From positions 1 to 7,891 of the forward strand of contig JACNIV010000018.1 in NCBI GenBank assembly GCA_014382915.1: DNA of 7,891 bases, in the 5' to 3' direction. Each line of letters starts with the position of its first letter. Positions within the stretch are counted from its first letter, which is position 1. Below, in pieces: positions 7,471-7,891 of this stretch. Under the pieces are notes generated by a model, which saw only the letters and a program-made list of their open reading frames with translations, was not told the DNA's origin and searched no databases. This DNA is from Candidatus Cloacimonadota bacterium. GTDB lineage: Bacteria; Cloacimonadota; Cloacimonadia; Cloacimonadales; TCS61. Made by a program: the position numbers and the translations under genes.

Positions 7471-7863
7471 ATGGAAAAAAAAATTAGAATTTTAATCGGT
7501 AAACCTGGTCTTGACGGTCATGATAGGGGAGCAAAAGTAATTGCTGCAGCACTTCGAGATGCAGGCTTTGAAGTAATTTATACCGGACTTCACCAACTTT
7601 CGGAAAGTATCGTGGAAGCAGCAATCCAGGAAGATGTAGATATAATTGGTCTTTCAATACTATCTGGAGCTCACATGACAATCTTTCCAAGAGTACTTGA
7701 ACTTCTGAAACAAAAAAATGCTGAGCATATAATTGTGATCGGTGGAGGAATTATACCCGAAGAAGATATAAAAAGACTATTGAAAATGGGAGTTAAAAGA
7801 ATCTTCACACCGGGAGCACCTACTAGTGAAATCGTTGACTATATTAAATCTATAATTCATTAA
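7471..7863 (+). CDS. icmB: Acyl-CoA mutase cobalamin-binding subunit
   Basis: This small 130-residue Rossmann-like B12 domain protein completes the mutase encoded upstream by holding adenosylcobalamin in the base-off/His-on mode. The hallmark DxHxxG motif is LDGHDRG with Asp15, His17 (the lower cobalt ligand) and Gly20. The SxL motif is Ser62-Ile-Leu64, and the glycine-rich GGG follows at 91-93 (VIGGGIIP). The C-terminal [15 protein letters not shown] is typical of the family. GGAGG at 7462-7466 sits 4 bases before the ATG, and the gap to the mutase stop is only 11 bases, so the two subunits are probably made together. The sequence alone does not separate IcmB from the small subunit of a methylmalonyl-CoA mutase; the symbol follows the partner's substrate residues. 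Confidence 0.9.
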   Translation: MEKKIRILIGKPGLDGHDRGAKVIAAALRDAGFEVIYTGLHQLSESIVEAAIQEDVDIIGLSILSGAHMTIFPRVLELLKQKNAEHIIVIGGGIIPEEDIKRLLKMGVKRIFTPGAPTSEIVDYIKSIIH

Positions 7864-7871
7864 AAAATAGA

Positions 7872-7875
7872 GAGG
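7872..7875 (+). promoter_or_regulatory. Ribosome binding site of the gene at the right edge
   Basis: GAGG (within AGAGGA) stands 7 bases before an ATG at 7883, placed 19 bases after the B12-subunit stop. It shows that the operon continues past the window. Confidence 0.6.
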
Positions 7876-7882
7876 AAAAGAG

Positions 7883-7891
7883 ATGGTAAAG
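7883..7891 (+). CDS. Start of a further operon gene (three codons only)
   Basis: ATG-GTA-AAG (M-V-K) follows a well-placed Shine-Dalgarno sequence and runs off the window. The product cannot be identified from three codons. From context, an acyl-CoA dehydrogenase, CoA transferase or another acyl-CoA enzyme would fit, but this is only a guess. Confidence 0.5.

Overview
The window is a tightly packed, single-strand (+) operon fragment from an A+T-rich anaerobe. Every identifiable gene points the same way, gaps are 3 to 24 bases, and most starts have a clear Shine-Dalgarno sequence. The operon is cut at both ends: the first gene lacks its 5' end and the last has only three codons. I see no rRNA, tRNA, mobile element, CRISPR array, promoter or terminator. 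The gene set fits a strictly anaerobic fermentative or syntrophic bacterium. Candidate phyla such as Cloacimonadota would be compatible, but that is a guess; the sequence does not fix the taxon.

Left half (1-4860), electron transfer. It carries etfB (5' truncated), etfA, an HdrA-like flavin/iron-sulfur protein, and an HdrD-like protein (HdrC and HdrB fused). Together these look like a soluble Etf-Hdr complex. It would take electrons from acyl-CoA dehydrogenases through the flavoprotein and pass them through a chain of iron-sulfur clusters, possibly with flavin-based bifurcation or confurcation at HdrA. The HdrA gene is broken by a one-base (+1) frame change near 2865. The two pieces join into a normal full-length HdrA of about 658 residues.

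Right half (4884-7863), B12-dependent carbon-skeleton rearrangement. It carries a MeaB/ArgK-type GTPase chaperone, a mutase catalytic subunit and a separate cobalamin-binding subunit. Automatic annotation would call the mutase methylmalonyl-CoA mutase. However, the two residues that set substrate choice are Phe73 and Gln191, the isobutyryl-CoA mutase pattern, not the Tyr/Arg pair of methylmalonyl-CoA mutase. I therefore favour isobutyryl-CoA/butyryl-CoA isomerisation.

Put together, the inferred pathway is: a branched acyl-CoA (for example isobutyryl-CoA from valine or isobutyrate) is isomerised to a straight-chain acyl-CoA. An acyl-CoA dehydrogenase outside the window oxidises it, and the electrons leave through Etf and the HdrA/HdrD-like module. 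The parts are known families. The combination, the substrate signature of the mutase and the HdrA frame break are the points worth following up.
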